From Silurus meridionalis (Eukaryota > Chordata > Actinopteri > Siluriformes > Siluridae): a stretch of 64,000 nucleotides of DNA. Where the stretch lies: NCBI RefSeq assembly GCF_014805685.1, contig NC_060887.1, positions 28,527,463 through 28,591,462 of the forward strand, read 5' to 3'. Shown in pieces: positions 1-50,559 of the stretch. The translations under genes were made by a program, and so were the position numbers. The first letter of the stretch is position 1. Every line of letters begins with the position of its first letter. The notes beneath the pieces were generated by a model. That model searched no databases and had not been told where the DNA came from. It saw nothing but the letters and a program-made list of their open reading frames with translations.

Positions 1-37687
<37,687 letters not shown>

Positions 37688-38400
37688 CTGTAACAAGAAC
37701 AGTATTATTGTTATTATTGTATAACAGGCATATTGTTAATGCAAGAACACATACTATTAGTTACCAGACCTATTTTTTTATATACTGTTAAAAAAATAAG
37801 AACACTTAAAACAAACAGTGTTGCTGAGGCAATGCAGTTGCAGACACAACACCCTTCCGCAGAGATGTTATGATTCGAGTATATAAGGCGACACCTCTGT
37901 AACTGCTTTGAAATTGCAACTACTTCATGTTCTAAATTTACGGGTGTTACAAACAGTCACAAATCTACATGAAGCTGACAGGCAGTGAGAGGAACGATGA
38001 CACTGCATAGACAGACTGGAAATACTGACACAATCAGAAGTTTTGGCTGGAAGGTTTTATAACTGAAACAGCTAAAGATGATAAACAGCTATTTAAATAC
38101 GTAATGCTGAATGATTGGCAGAACATTTTGTAACAGAACACTATGCTATGTGTTGGGATGGTGTTTACAACACACCCAACTGCTCAATGACATCATGGAT
38201 AAAGCGGACATGTTTCCTCAAACATTAGCATGCTCTTACATCTTGTGATTGCAAATAAAACAATGCTCGCAATGAAATGAAAAACAACAAATCTATAGGC
38301 ACCAAAAGGACCACTTCAATTTATTTTTAGTTGGAAAAATGTATATCTCAAGCGCAGCAATTATTTCCCAGTAAAAGCCACAGCCCACAATCTCTTCCTA
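37688..38400. other. Sequence directly upstream of the first coding exon (intron)
   Basis: A 3' splice acceptor at 37688-37689 shows that this is intron, not promoter. No repeat or frame is recognised. Confidence 0.6.
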
Positions 38401-38408
38401 CAAACTCA

Positions 38409-38514
<106 letters not shown>

Positions 38515-38689
38515 TTCAAAGCTTTTTCCAGGCATAGAAGAAGAAATAAGAATAAAGATAAAAAAATATTAATAATAATAAATAGTAGTAATAATACTAC
38601 TAATAGGAAAAAATATTAAGAAAAAAAATAAATAAGTATCCCAAAAAAGTAAGATTTAAGAGCAGGTTAAAAACACTAAAATATTCAAC

Positions 38690-39430
38690 CTGTGTAATGT
38701 CAATGGGGAGAAAAAAGCCCAATCACCCATAGAACGTAAACAGTTAGGAAGAACAACTAAAAGGTCGGAATCAGAGGAGCGGAGATCACACCTTTTTTGA
38801 CAACCTGTAATTTGTTTAATGTAGATTTCAAAACCCCAAAAAGCAAAACATTAAAGTAATCGATGCTTGAAAAAAATAAAGAATTGTTACATTTTTCAAC
38901 AACTGAAAAATATGTTCCTGAGATGACTTTATTGGTTTGATGGTGTAAACCGATAAGCATTACCTCAGAATTTTCACTAAGTAGACACAGGAATTGCTGA
39001 GGCATCCATATTTTCATCTCAGAAATGCAGTGTTCAAGATAGCCAATGGCTACATTATTGCCAGGATTTGTATGAATGTATATCTGGGTGTCATTCGCAT
39101 AAAAGTTGAAACTTAAGACAAAGAGTTCCCAAAAGCTGACAAGAGGAAAAATGTACATACTAAAAAGCAGTGGACACAAAATCGAACCTTGTAGGACACC
39201 AAATTGAACTGAACCAACTTTAGACCGATATCCACCCAGGAAAATAAACTGCCTATAATCGGAGAGATGAGACTAAAACCAATTTAATACATGTCGAAAA
39301 CACCAAAAAATAGTTTCCAAACGAGTGAGTAATAGAGAGTGATCCACAGTGTCAAGAAGTATCAATATTGAAGGACAACCAGAGTCTGCAGCAATCAACA
39401 GGACATTTGTAACCATTACTAAAGCCGTTT
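38690..39430 (-). pseudogene. LINE reverse-transcriptase fragment (L2/CR1-like)
   Basis: The minus-strand frame contains, in order, [30 protein letters not shown], then SFNFYANDTQIYIHTNP (the F-x-DD catalytic box, here with one Asp changed to Asn: YANDTQ), and further on DYFNVLLFGV and LNKLQVVKKG. This is the order of a non-LTR retrotransposon reverse transcriptase. Frameshifts, stops and the altered catalytic box show a dead, truncated copy. Confidence 0.85.
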
Positions 39431-39439
39431 CAGTGCTGT

Positions 39440-41583
39440 GGAATTTACGAAAAGATTATTTACAATGAGATGAGTATACAACTGAGAAACCACAATCCGC
39501 TAAAGAAGTTTAGCAAGAAAGAGATTAGAAATGGGACAAAAATGATTGAGGTTGCCCAAATCTACGTTAGCCGTTTTTGGTATAGGAGTTACAGCAGCAA
39601 TTTTAAATGCTACTGGAGCAACTCCTTTGCACAAGGAATCATTTATTATATTTAAGACAACAGGGCCATTAGAGGCTTAAAATATAACAAATTATTTGGT
39701 ATAGGATCCACCATGGTTTGGAAAACCACATGACAGACAGACAGACAGACATGTTTGTCTTCAATACATTTCATCTCTGTGACTGTAAATATACTGTAGT
39801 GTGTAGACTGTAGTGGCACATGAGAGAAATTATCACTGTGTAAAATGATAGAGGGATGGGACATGCCCACCTGTGTTCTATTTTAGGAGATCAGACTTAT
39901 GGTGTCTGCTGGGTGTGTGACATACACACTAGCATAACCCTAATTGAACCTACAACACTTTGCACTGCAGGAAAAAGAACAGCAAAGGCCATGGGACATG
40001 TGCCAGTATTAAAAGTGCATTTAAATAAAATTAAAAATCTACAGTTTAAGCAAACTATTAACATTTGGATAACTGAATAAAAGCATAGATTAACCTAAGA
40101 GAAATACTGAATAAATGGTCAAACAGCCAATCAGAACTTGTCAAGTTGGTATAGACTGGCTCTGAATGCCATACATACCTCCTAAAATATGCACAAAGCA
40201 GGAAAAAGAGAGCTAAAAATAATATTCTTTAAGCAGTGAGTAGCATCAGGGTCCTTAAAGGGAGATATTCATGGCATGTGCACAATCATAAACATAATTT
40301 ATGGTTTCTGTGTGTTGCATATTAATTGGAAACCTCCCCAGCCAACAAAAAGCACATTATATTGTTCACATACACAAATAATTTTAACAATAGCCTGTAT
40401 AGTTAATAGAAAACAGAATGCAGTTATTAAGCCTGCGCTGGATTTTTCCATTATGTATTTTCACATTAAGTTTTTTTTCTCTAAAATACTATCATGACTC
40501 TGATTACTCTCTGACCAGTGACAGCACTTTTGTAGGTCAGAGTAGACAAATGACAAATTCCAGCAGTGGAAAAGCAGTGAGTGATTTTCAGGTGATAAGT
40601 GGTGTCATGCTGTGCACGTGTTGCCACACAAACATTTGGGGCACTTTGATGAAAATTAATGTTTTCTTGCTCTTTTTCTCTGTTGCATACTCGGTAGATT
40701 ACGTTTCTCATTAAAATAAAAAGTGATCCATACCAGTATGAATATAATTTATATTTCAGGAGAAATGTATAACACACTGAAAAATATTTGAACACTAACA
40801 TATTTAAATCAAGACCACAAACATTTTTTTCCCTACAAATCATTTTCGACAAAAGTCAGGTAGGTAGTTACAACCATAGACAAATGAAATAGCATATTAA
40901 TACTGATTTGTATATTTCAGTAAATGTATTAAATTCTAATATTTATTTAAGTGGAAATTCTGTCCTTCATTTAAATATGCTGGTCTATAAATTAGTGTAT
41001 GCGTCAACTGTTATATTACCCACTACTATGGTCATGACCCCTGAAGAGAATTCTCTTTGGCATTATACCTGAAGTCTTGAAACTGTTTAATTCCTTTCAG
41101 TTAAACTGCCAGAGCCAATCACTGTCACACAAGTACGTGTCACTGAAATAATTCAGAAAAAGGTACTCGTCTTATACATTTTAAAATTTAAGTTGTCTCA
41201 TGACAGACAAAATGAACCACTGTGGTCGACAGAAGTGACAGTACTGAGTGAGCACAAGCAATGCTCTAATATTTTTTCCACATATTTTTACATTTGGTCT
41301 ACCAGTATGTATTCGTTAAACAAACGTTTATAACTGCATGAACTTAGATGAATCTAAGCATGAACTAAATGTAGGGTTTGGCCATATTTAAGAACTGCAC
41401 AATATAAAGTGTAAAAACGTTATAAAAAACTTTTTATTTAATGCAAATATTTAACATAAATTAATAAGAAATTCTTGGGAATATGTTATCCTTCAGCATT
41501 TTGTTCTCACATGCTGAGCAACCTTTTTTTTATTTCTGTATGAGCGCCATTCATAGCATGTTGTAAAATATATATTTTTTATA
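39440..41583. other. Non-coding upstream region
   Basis: AT-rich; a short (GACA)n run at 39733-39750. No gene or transposon recognised. Confidence 0.5.
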
Positions 41584-42265
41584 CCGTATTTTCCGGATTA
41601 TAAACCGCTACTTTTTTCCCCACGCTTTGAACCCCGCGGCTTAAACAACGAAGCGGCTAATTTATGGATTTCCTGGGTTTTTCCCGGTTTCACAAGCTTC
41701 AAAGCCAAAAAAAATTAGACCCATAACATTAGACCAATGAAATTGCGGAACGGGTTCAGGTGAACCAATGAAACTCTTTTATATTAAATCAGACGCGCTC
41801 CCACTGAATCAGGCCGCACCACATCATAAATATGGATGAGGTTCCTCTGACGTTTGACCTGCTGCTCACTCAATAACTCCAGTTGCAACAGAAATCATAT
41901 AAGCACAGACGGGTTTCCAAAACTCGTGCTTTTTTATTTTTCTTGGCAACAGCGTTACAGGTTAGTCAAAGACACTTAGAAATGAGCATCAGAAAATAAT
42001 AAGGACATATTCCTCGGTCTTGCACACATGCAGTAATACCGGAAAAAAATTGCGGCGGTTGGCTATTCCCAAAATGCCGCTCTGCTCTTAAAGGAGCCAC
42101 AACACATTTCACCCGTTACACCGTGTAACAGACACTGTCTTTCATTAAAGCCTGTGTAAAGTTAATTAGTTTCAATGTAGGCTTATACACAGGTGCGGCT
42201 TATTTATGTTAAAAATTTAAATATTTGCTTATATATGGGTGCGCTTTATAGTCCGGAAATTACGG
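41584..42265 (+). mobile_element. Non-autonomous pogo/Tigger-like element (682 bp)
   Basis: TA dinucleotides flank inverted ends CCGTATTTTCCGGATTATAA and (right, inverted) CCGTAATTTCCGGACTATAA. Inside, at 41832-41876, a 14-codon scrap reads MDEVPLTFDLLLTQ, like the N-MDEVP-xFD motif around the first catalytic Asp of pogo/Tigger-type transposases. It is therefore a deleted derivative of a pogo-like Tc1/mariner-superfamily transposon. A related copy is at 57630. Confidence 0.78.
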
Positions 42266-42267
42266 TA

Positions 42268-43836
42268 ATAATTATACCGTTTCATTTGATATGTCTGATG
42301 TGTTCATGTTACTACTAACTACTAAACTAATTTACGGATGCTGCATTAAGGACAGCTAAAAGATATGCTTTAGGTTGATGTGATTCCTGACAGTAATCTT
42401 TTACGTGTAAGATTCAACAAATCTACAAAACCACAATGTACAATATTTGTAAGAATTATTAGGCTGAATGTTTATGAGAAAAAAAGTAATGATATAACAT
42501 AGTGTTCAGTTTGTTCAGTGTAATCTTGTAATTGGTTCTTATAGTCATACAAAATAACTACATATGGTAATTAAATATGTTAAAAGGCCTGCAGCAGATA
42601 GACTAGTTCATACCTCAAAGAAATGTTTTACCACTTTATGTTTGTCTTTGTATTGTTGTATTGCACAACTAATTGCGCCTCAAAGCTGTTGTTTCTGTTT
42701 AAAGGGTGATTAACTACGCAACCTGATGATAACACTTTTTGCAAATCCTCCTCTAAATCCAGTCTGCTCTCTTAAAGAGCCATCAATAAGAAACCACTGT
42801 TCCACTTCAATACCTACATGCTTTTTTCACATGAAAAGAAATGGATAGGTCAGCCCCAGAGAACACACTCTCACTTTAGTAAATCTTAATTTCACGTCTG
42901 TGCGTGTGTGTTTTCGTTTGTGCGTGTACACTCTAAAGTAGGTCACACTCGCACTGGTCCACATTGTGGCATGACCAGCAGCAGTGCTATTATAAGCTCC
43001 TCACGTCATCATTACTACACAGGTGAATGGAAGCAGCTTAATGGATTTGATTTCCATAGTAACCACATATGGACAGTTCAGACATCGGTAAACATCAACA
43101 TAATTGCTTTCATACACTCCTGAGGTTTTAGTCCACAGTAAAAATACTGACATTAACGGAGAAAACTAATAACACTACTGTTTTTTGACAAATGTAATAG
43201 ACTATGCACTTTTCGAAATGCACATAAAAGTAAAAAGGTGCATGTCCTTTTAAACTAAATAATACATTGAATGCCTAAAACAATCATAAAGTCCCTTCCT
43301 CAAGACCTCTTACTCATCCAGTTCTTGTAATGGAAAATTCGAGAAACATCTTGACATTTTACAACTTTATGCCTGAACTCCAGGGTAGCAGTGCCATTGC
43401 AAAATACAGGGAATTATCAAAAATAGTTATGCAAATAAAAATTTATAATGCAGTAAATCAAATTCTAAATCAACATTTAGAGTTTATTGAATATTCCCTA
43501 AATTATAACGATCAAGTTTCCATTTAACATCAGCATAAAGATGGGTTTATACAAAGCATTGCAGTATCTTTTCATAATCTTAAATAAAAGTCATGCAGGT
43601 GGTTTGTTGTTTTTAATTCAGAAAAAAATCTATATTAATTTGGACGTATGAAATCTAAAGAAATCTGTGCTGTCAAAAACAATATTCCTGAACTAGGTGG
43701 ATGTGAAAGGTTTTCCCATTCACAAAGTGGGAATTACAGGGAACAGCTGAAATTAAATGTAGAAATAAAGGTTGTAATAAATCTAATTTAATTGCAGTGT
43801 TTATCTTACAAAGGCTTGTCACAATATAATACAATG
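42268..43836. other. Non-coding upstream region
   Basis: AT-rich; nothing recognised apart from a less AT-rich stretch at 42840-43100 without a supported frame. Confidence 0.5.
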
Positions 43837-43871
<35 letters not shown>

Positions 43872-43888
43872 CTCTTTCTTTCTTTTCT
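43837..43888. repeat. (TTTC)n microsatellite
   Basis: About 12 units of CTTT/TTTC with two interruptions. Confidence 0.93.
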
Positions 43889-44422
43889 TAGCACCATTTT
43901 AACTTCAGACATTGTATTGTATTATATTGTACTGTATTGTAGTTGAACAAAAAGGACAAACACAAAATCATTATCACCAAGTTATGTATTGTTAATTAAC
44001 TAGCACGATTAGCTTAACGTTTTCCGCCACAACATCATTATTCTATTTCATAATAGACATATAATGTCAGACAATATTAGGTCTAAAGCCCATAAGGGTT
44101 GTTTTTGATATCAGTTTAAGATTTACGACTTTGAACTTACTTATATAAAGACTTATGAAGAAGTTTACAAGAAGGTAATGAGAAAACCTTTTGTTTTCAA
44201 TTAAATAATGTTGTACTGTAATGCTGTACAGCAATCACTACATATCTACAAGCTTGTGTCTTCACTATTCAATGCAAAGAGTAGACAAAGCAGCCACACA
44301 GAATTAGAAATAGCCTGTTCCATGCAACACAGGTTATCATACATAGTTGAACTTTATGTAATATGCATGAAATAGAAGGACCCAGGAAGAGTGAGAAAGA
44401 GAGTGAGCATAATACAAATCAA

Positions 44423-44427
<5 letters not shown>

Positions 44428-44492
<65 letters not shown>
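44428..44492. repeat. (GT)n microsatellite
   Basis: About 32 GT units, followed by GAAA-rich sequence. Confidence 0.95.
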
Positions 44493-44493
<1 letters not shown>

Positions 44494-46330
44494 TGAAAGA
44501 GGGGTAAAGAAAGAAAGAAGTTGGTCCCCAGGAGACTGATGGAGGAAGATTAAAGCACTAGCCTACTAAAGACTTGAAGTCTCTGCATCACATTTTGACA
44601 CAGCATCAAAGAAAGCAAACAGGAAGCCAACAGCTGTGTTTCCTACCCAAATTACTATTTTAATTCCTTTGAGAAGGATAAATATAACCCTGATGAGAAC
44701 ACACAGGAAACACAGGATCCTGATTCAGTTAGAAAGTCTTAAAGAGAACATTCAGTTGCCAATCCTGAATTGTAAATTGCATGTCAGGTCCTGTTGTTTA
44801 AAATTTTGATTAAAATGTCATTATATTACAATAACACCTGCTTTCCTCACCCAGAGTGTTATTTATTCGTCTTTCTGAGCAATGTATCACCTGTCCAGAA
44901 ATAATAACAAAAAAGTCACACAGCAAAACACGTGTCTCTGACAAACACCTTTGCAATCTAACCGTCATGCTAGAAAACAAGATTATTGCATCTTCGTGAC
45001 ATGTGCTATCTTTAAAGCTTGAATTTAAAGCTCAGAGTTTGATGTTAAAGCTTGAGAGCACACGACTGATCCTCGATTATTAAATCTTTCCAACACAACA
45101 CACATGTTTAAAGATATAGATCAGGCCTACAGATTAATTTCCAATGTCTAACCTACCTACAACTTTAACTCTAGTTCGGTTAAACTTTTTAATTTTTTTA
45201 CCATTTTCTGCACACTATCCACATTTCATATGGCAGTGCACTGGCAGTGTTCAGCAATAAAGCTAATTTAAACACTGCACAATATCACCGTAGGAAGAAT
45301 ATATAAATATTGCATCAGGCCCGACAGAGACTATTTGATCCTTATAAACAAAATAAAATGTCTCAACCTGGATGGGAAGGAATTTGCTTTGTGCTCACCT
45401 TAAATAAAAGGAAAAATGCCATCTTTAGCAAACCTTTACAACATGCAAGTTTGCATAGAATATGATAAAGCTTCATTAAACCAAACTGGCAATACATTAT
45501 ATACACACTACAATATCACTATACTAATGTAACAGAAATGAAGAAAAAAGTAATTATTAATAAAACAACCGTTATATTTATCATAGAAAAATCATGGTTT
45601 TAAAAGTGCATCGTTGGTAACAGACTGAATGAACAGTGCTCAAATCAGACACAAATAACATTGAAACAGATACAAAGATAACTGATGTTTTAAACATATA
45701 AAAAATGGGTACTTTTTCATTCTTGCCCAGAAGGCTAGCATGGCATCTGTTTGTGACTAAATGTGTGCATCAAAACTGGCAAAACAAAAAGCTACACTAA
45801 TCGAAGGGTTGCACTCTTCTTTGGGAATGAGCAAGCTGAAATCTTTTGGCTTGCAGGACAAACAGCAAAGATCTTGAGGTACTGTGTGATACATGGTCTC
45901 TGTGATTTAAATTAGGTTACTAGTTTGTTTACATTATGAGAAACTGTGTGAAGTACAAATTTATTAGAAAATATTGATTTTATTTCTACCTGTGGAACTT
46001 GGCTTCCCAAATGTTTTGGAGTGATTCCAGAATGCATTGGAATAGATTTTAATAAATAGATTTAAATTAAGTTCAATAGATTTTAATAATAATAAAAAGC
46101 CTTCCAAGTTAGACCACGCTCAACATATAAGTATCTAGGTATGTACAAATACAAAAACAGCTACATTGAGTTGTACCCCAGCATACAGTACAAAAGTATT
46201 AAGTAACAACACATTGACCACAACAAGTTTAAACAAAGGCTTTAGTTAATTGTAAAACATGCCTTTTTAGTAAAGCTTGCAATAAATAAAAAGAGTGGTG
46301 AAATAGCAAAATCATTATTTGCTGGCTACC
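44493..46330. other. Non-coding upstream region
   Basis: AT-rich; nothing recognised. Confidence 0.5.
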
Positions 46331-46537
46331 TCAGTGACATAGCCCGGTGATCGGTACATCGGGTCTCAGCTGTGCTGTTCTATGTGTAACCAATCTCACA
46401 GTTTGAGACGATTTAAAGCTGTGAATTGATAGCCTCACAGCACAAGACCAATCCTAATGGACTGAGCCAGTGTCTTTAAAGCCACTGCACATTTAAGTAA
46501 TGCAACCGTAGCACAAACAGAAAAGAAAACAACTCAC

Positions 46538-46740
46538 TGAAATGGCATACGTTTGGTAGTGGACCAAGATCCTCCCACATGATCTATGAGGGGCTATGGT
46601 TTGCAGTAAACACTGATGTACAGCAGGATCGCAGCTGCTATGGGCTACAGTAGAGAAGGTCTTGCTGAATGCGCAGTGTTTCTTGCCAACCGTGCACAGA
46701 GGGCTATAATTAGAACATGTGATCTGATGCCAGTATATAG
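46538..46740 (-). promoter_or_regulatory. epb41l3: Candidate alternative promoter and 5' exon of epb41l3 (weak)
   Basis: On the minus strand a TATA-like box (CCTATATACTGG, about 46731-46741) is followed by about 170 bp of more GC-rich sequence ending at a strong donor, TTTCA|gtgagt (exon side 46538). A TATA box, a start near 46705 and this donor would make a non-coding first exon spliced to 37687. The parts are visible; the link to the gene is inference. Confidence 0.3.
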
Positions 46741-47367
46741 GCTTAACATGCTCAGCCAGAACAGCTGGCAACACTGAGCAGGAGGGTGTGTGTTACACAT
46801 TCATTTGGTAACACTCAGGCCATCAATGTGAAACAGTTATCTCACAAGTTGTCAGCATTCACGTACTAACATTTAAAAACCAAGAGTGAAATGAACTTCC
46901 AAGTTAACACAGCTTTAAAGCAAAAACCATGATGCAAGCCTTGGGCTGCCTTTTTTAAGTATTAGCAGTGTCCTCTCGACGCTAATCCATGCTATGCAGG
47001 TTAAGACTGTAAAATCATCACCACTATCTAATATTTAACTTCCCAGTTTTGATGAGTTGTACTCACTCTAACCTTAGATTCTTTTAGTGGTCTTTTAGCT
47101 GTTGAATCCCATCCGCCGCAAGATTTTGTTTGGTGTGTTCTGGGCAGCTTTTCTGCCTACAGCAGATTTAAAGAGTGATTAGCTAAGTTATAATAGCCTT
47201 CCTGACACACAACTGGCCTGGACATTGTCCTTTGGCCTCTTTTTATTAACAAGATGTTTAAAATCACTGTTTACTGGGTGTTTTTTGACATTTTTATTTT
47301 GTAACAAAATTGTAAAATTCGTAAGATATAAAAGAAATTTCATTCTGTGTTAGGGTCCTCTGTGAAC

Positions 47368-47739
47368 ATGCAACTTTTTAAATGGGCAGCACAGACTGAA
47401 TACTCAGTGTTTCTCCTATATGCAGTTTACATTTGCAGATGTTGTACAAAACGACATACTGATGTGCTTTGTAGAATTCCTGGAAAACATATAGGGATGC
47501 TGGCAAAAAAACAGATTAATGACTTTGAATACCATTATGTTAAAACGATGTGCATGAAAATTTCACAAAGTGTGAACTGTGAACCTGGTCTGAACACTAA
47601 GTATAAGGGTTATAGTTCGATTTCTGGAGGGATTTATCCTCTAATGTGTGATACTGAATTTGATTTAAATAAATGTGATACAAACAATGTAAAAAATCAA
47701 AAATGTAGTTATCAATCGTTGCTATACCCATGTCCATAA
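47368..47739 (+). CDS. Unassigned small open frame, Cys-rich (doubtful)
   Basis: An open frame of 124 codons from the first ATG starts MQLFKWAAQTEYSVFLLYAV and continues with about ten Cys residues (for instance ICRCCTKRH, KNQKCSYQS, YPCP at the end). The N terminus is mildly hydrophobic, so a secreted small protein is imaginable. No family is recognised, there is no clear promoter or splice site, and codon use looks like the AT-rich surroundings. One chance frame of this length is expected in 64 kb of such DNA, so this is most likely chance. Confidence 0.12.
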   Translation: MQLFKWAAQTEYSVFLLYAVYICRCCTKRHTDVLCRIPGKHIGMLAKKQINDFEYHYVKTMCMKISQSVNCEPGLNTKYKGYSSISGGIYPLMCDTEFDLNKCDTNNVKNQKCSYQSLLYPCP

Positions 47740-48618
47740 AAATTATCCATGCAATTTTTCTTTTTCATTTACTGTGTATCAATTTGTTTAACATGGCTAG
47801 CACAATTTTGTGCTTGCTTTGATACTCCTTTATATTGTATTTGGTAAACTAGGCTTGGGAATGTAAATGAATGTGTCAGAATAGACAGATCCTTAAAATA
47901 ATTGCATTGATAATTTGAGCACCTCAGTGACCAGCGTGTAACTGGGGTTATGTACTACCAGTGATGAGATAATTAATGTCAAATCCCAAAACAGGAAGAT
48001 ATGACATATTATTTTTCAGCCTAAAGTCATAAATGTTTAACTGTTTACTCATGTAGTGACAATGGTTTTATTTTACTAATCTATTCTTTACAGATTTTAT
48101 AAACATTAGTATTCATGCAGGTATGTTTCTTCATTAATTTTAAATACTTAATAGAAAAGAATGAATATGCTTAATAACAACATTTATCTACATGTTGCCA
48201 ATAATGTTTTGTGTTAATGCTCTCATTAAGATTTTCTTCTCAATACATAATAAACTTGCTACCTGTAAACTAGATAAAATGCACCGAATGCACATATCTT
48301 TATTTTCAAAAGGAACAAATATGTCCCAAAAAATCCCAAACCAACCATAATTGATTTTTGAAATAGCTTTCCTTTGCTACCAAGCTGCTTGGCCCCAAAG
48401 TCCCTACTTTTCACGTCTCTCCACCTTAATCCTTTATTTAAAGATAAAGTCCGTACGAGACTGAGCTCAGAAGTGCTTCAACCAATTACCTCTAAGCCAT
48501 ACTGCATCTGGTCCCTCTTTACATGTGCCTTGTGTGCCTCTTTTTCTTAGAGGAAATGGAGAACACCTCCTGTGGAGATGAAATGGTCCACTCAAGTGAT
48601 GTTTGGAACCCCTCTTAC

Positions 48619-48656
48619 CTCAACAGGAGTTAAGGATGGCAGCATGATCATTTTAT
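48619..48656 (-). CDS. epb41l3: Candidate small 5' exon of epb41l3
   Basis: On the minus strand an excellent acceptor (CTTCTTCTTTTTGTCTTTAAG) is followed 38 nt later by an excellent donor, TTGAG|gtaaga. The exon would read ATAAAATGATCATGCTGCCA... and contains two ATGs. Spliced to 37687, the first ATG gives a short upstream ORF ending at the main start. Spliced directly to exon 2 (37116), it stays in frame as MIMLPSLTPVE + NGAREAG. The quality of both splice sites is the only evidence. Confidence 0.4.
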
Positions 48657-49299
48657 CTTAAAGACAAAAAGAAGAAGCTTTTCATACTAGGGAACTCTCT
48701 AACTGAGCTGTATATTTATTTCGCTGCAGCACAAATAAGATTGACTTTAAACGGTAACCCAATGCATGTACTCATTTGCATATCTATATATTCTGTATTG
48801 TTTGTTGTACCTTTCGACTGTTATATGTTATTCTGTAAGACTAGAAAGCTGAGCATAAGAATGAATACTGCCCGAGGACATGTTAGCATGCAGATTAAAA
48901 GGATTAACTGAGAGAATAATTTCTGATAAAAACTAAAAATAGTATTAAAGAAATTAATGTTAAATTAAAGTTAAGTCTGCCTTAAAGCATGTTTATCATT
49001 TCTAGCTATTTGGTAAAAGAGTTCATAAAACATTCTTGAAAGCAGTAAATACTGTAGATGGACATTTTATACGAACAGAAACAAAATGTGTTTGTAGCAA
49101 AAATTAAACAGGACGTATGTAACTGTAATACTCTGAGGCAATGAACTTGGAGTGTTGTTGATTTTAACAAACTGCTTAACTCTACTTGTCAAGTCCTCCA
49201 AGAAGAAGGAGGATGCAAAATGTTCCTGACCAGAGTCATGATCTTAAAGCTGTTCCTGCCTCATGCACAGAGAATTCACCAAAGATGTCCATCATATGT

Positions 49300-49300
<1 letters not shown>

Positions 49301-49352
<52 letters not shown>
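49301..49352. repeat. (CA)n microsatellite
   Basis: About 26 CA units. Confidence 0.95.
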
Positions 49353-49353
<1 letters not shown>

Positions 49354-49485
49354 TAGCCAATTTCCCCACTGGCATGTCTTTTGAGATGAGGTATGAAAGG
49401 AGGAACAATACACAAATACACCATAGACAGGATCACAATAAGAAAACTGTTGCCTATAATTGCTTAGATGATAATCTTTTTCTTC

Positions 49486-49528
49486 TCTAGGCTTCTCCCC
49501 TTAGGGGTCGCCACAGCGGATCATCATT
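49486..49528 (-). mobile_element. Short fragment of the tRNA-derived SINE tail
   Basis: GGCTTCTCCCCTTAGGGGTC and GCCACAGCGGATCATC match the 3' tail of the SINE copies at 13832-13982 and 55748-55984. Only about 40 bp remain. Confidence 0.7.
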
Positions 49529-50187
49529 CCTTTGCTTTTATACGTCATCCTTTGCTCCTCCTTCTTCTTAAAATATGTATTTACCACTGCCATTTCCAGC
49601 CTTTTCGCAAATTTTTATTTCTAGTATTTTATAGAATTTGTTTTATAGTAAGATGTAAAAAAAAGGCTGAGCATCTATAAGAATGTGAGTAAACATGAAG
49701 GCACACTATATTAACAATTTATGAATATGATCATCTTTAATTCATGCTATTAACATTTCATGGATTTTGACACGTAATTATGCACTGTGGTAATTCAATT
49801 AAGTGGTTATAAATAAATAACTTCTCTTGCTGTTCTTATCACCAGCATCTGCTGCATAATGATTTCAATATTTCCTGACTGAATCTGGTTACACTGTGAT
49901 TGTCTTACTTTCTGACTGATACATTCATGTTTCTTACATAGACATTTTTCATTTTTCATCCTGAGTCAGATTTGGCCAACAGGAGGAAACAGGAACTTGA
50001 GCTGATCATAATAGCATGTCTGTGGAAGTTGTTCCTGAGTTAGTTTTTTCATGACAAGCAATAATAATATATGTGAACTAGTCACAATAAATGCAACTGA
50101 AAACTAAAAAAAACACTTGCACTTTTAACACCTTTTTTTTCTGGTAAAAGAAATATAAAGAAAGTGAAATGTGGCTAAATTCTAGAT

Positions 50188-50484
50188 CAGGGGGTCACCA
50201 GCCTTTTTGAAACTGAGAGCTACTTCTTGGGTACCATTAATGTGAAGGGCTACCAGTTTGATACCCACAGTTTTTAGTTTGATCTGAAATAACAAATTTG
50301 CTCAATTTACCTTTTATTATATGTTATTATTTAAAAATTAATGATATTCATCTATGTGAAGACACTGATCGTGTTAATTATCTCATAATAAGTATCAACA
50401 ATGATTTAACAAAGTAGGAAACAGCTATTTTTAGAAAAGGCTCTCATGTGGTCCTTACCTGGGTCACCACGTTGGTGACCCCTG
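50188..50484. mobile_element. hAT-like MITE with perfect 8-bp target duplication (297 bp)
   Basis: The inverted ends are CAGGGGGTCACCAGCC and GTTGGTGACCCCTG. The flanking 8-bp direct repeats are TTCTAGAT at 50180-50187 and 50485-50492, identical. There is no coding potential. Size, ends and duplication length fit a non-autonomous hAT element. Confidence 0.9.
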
Positions 50485-50559
50485 TTCTAGATAATACCCA
50501 AGAATAATAATAAACAACGGTTGTGTTTTGACTGTGGGTTTGTTTAACTACTAATTGTG

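Noticed and set aside
43837..44492. CRISPR-like or other spaced repeats
   Set aside because: Repeats here are simple microsatellites without spacers, and the genome is a vertebrate.
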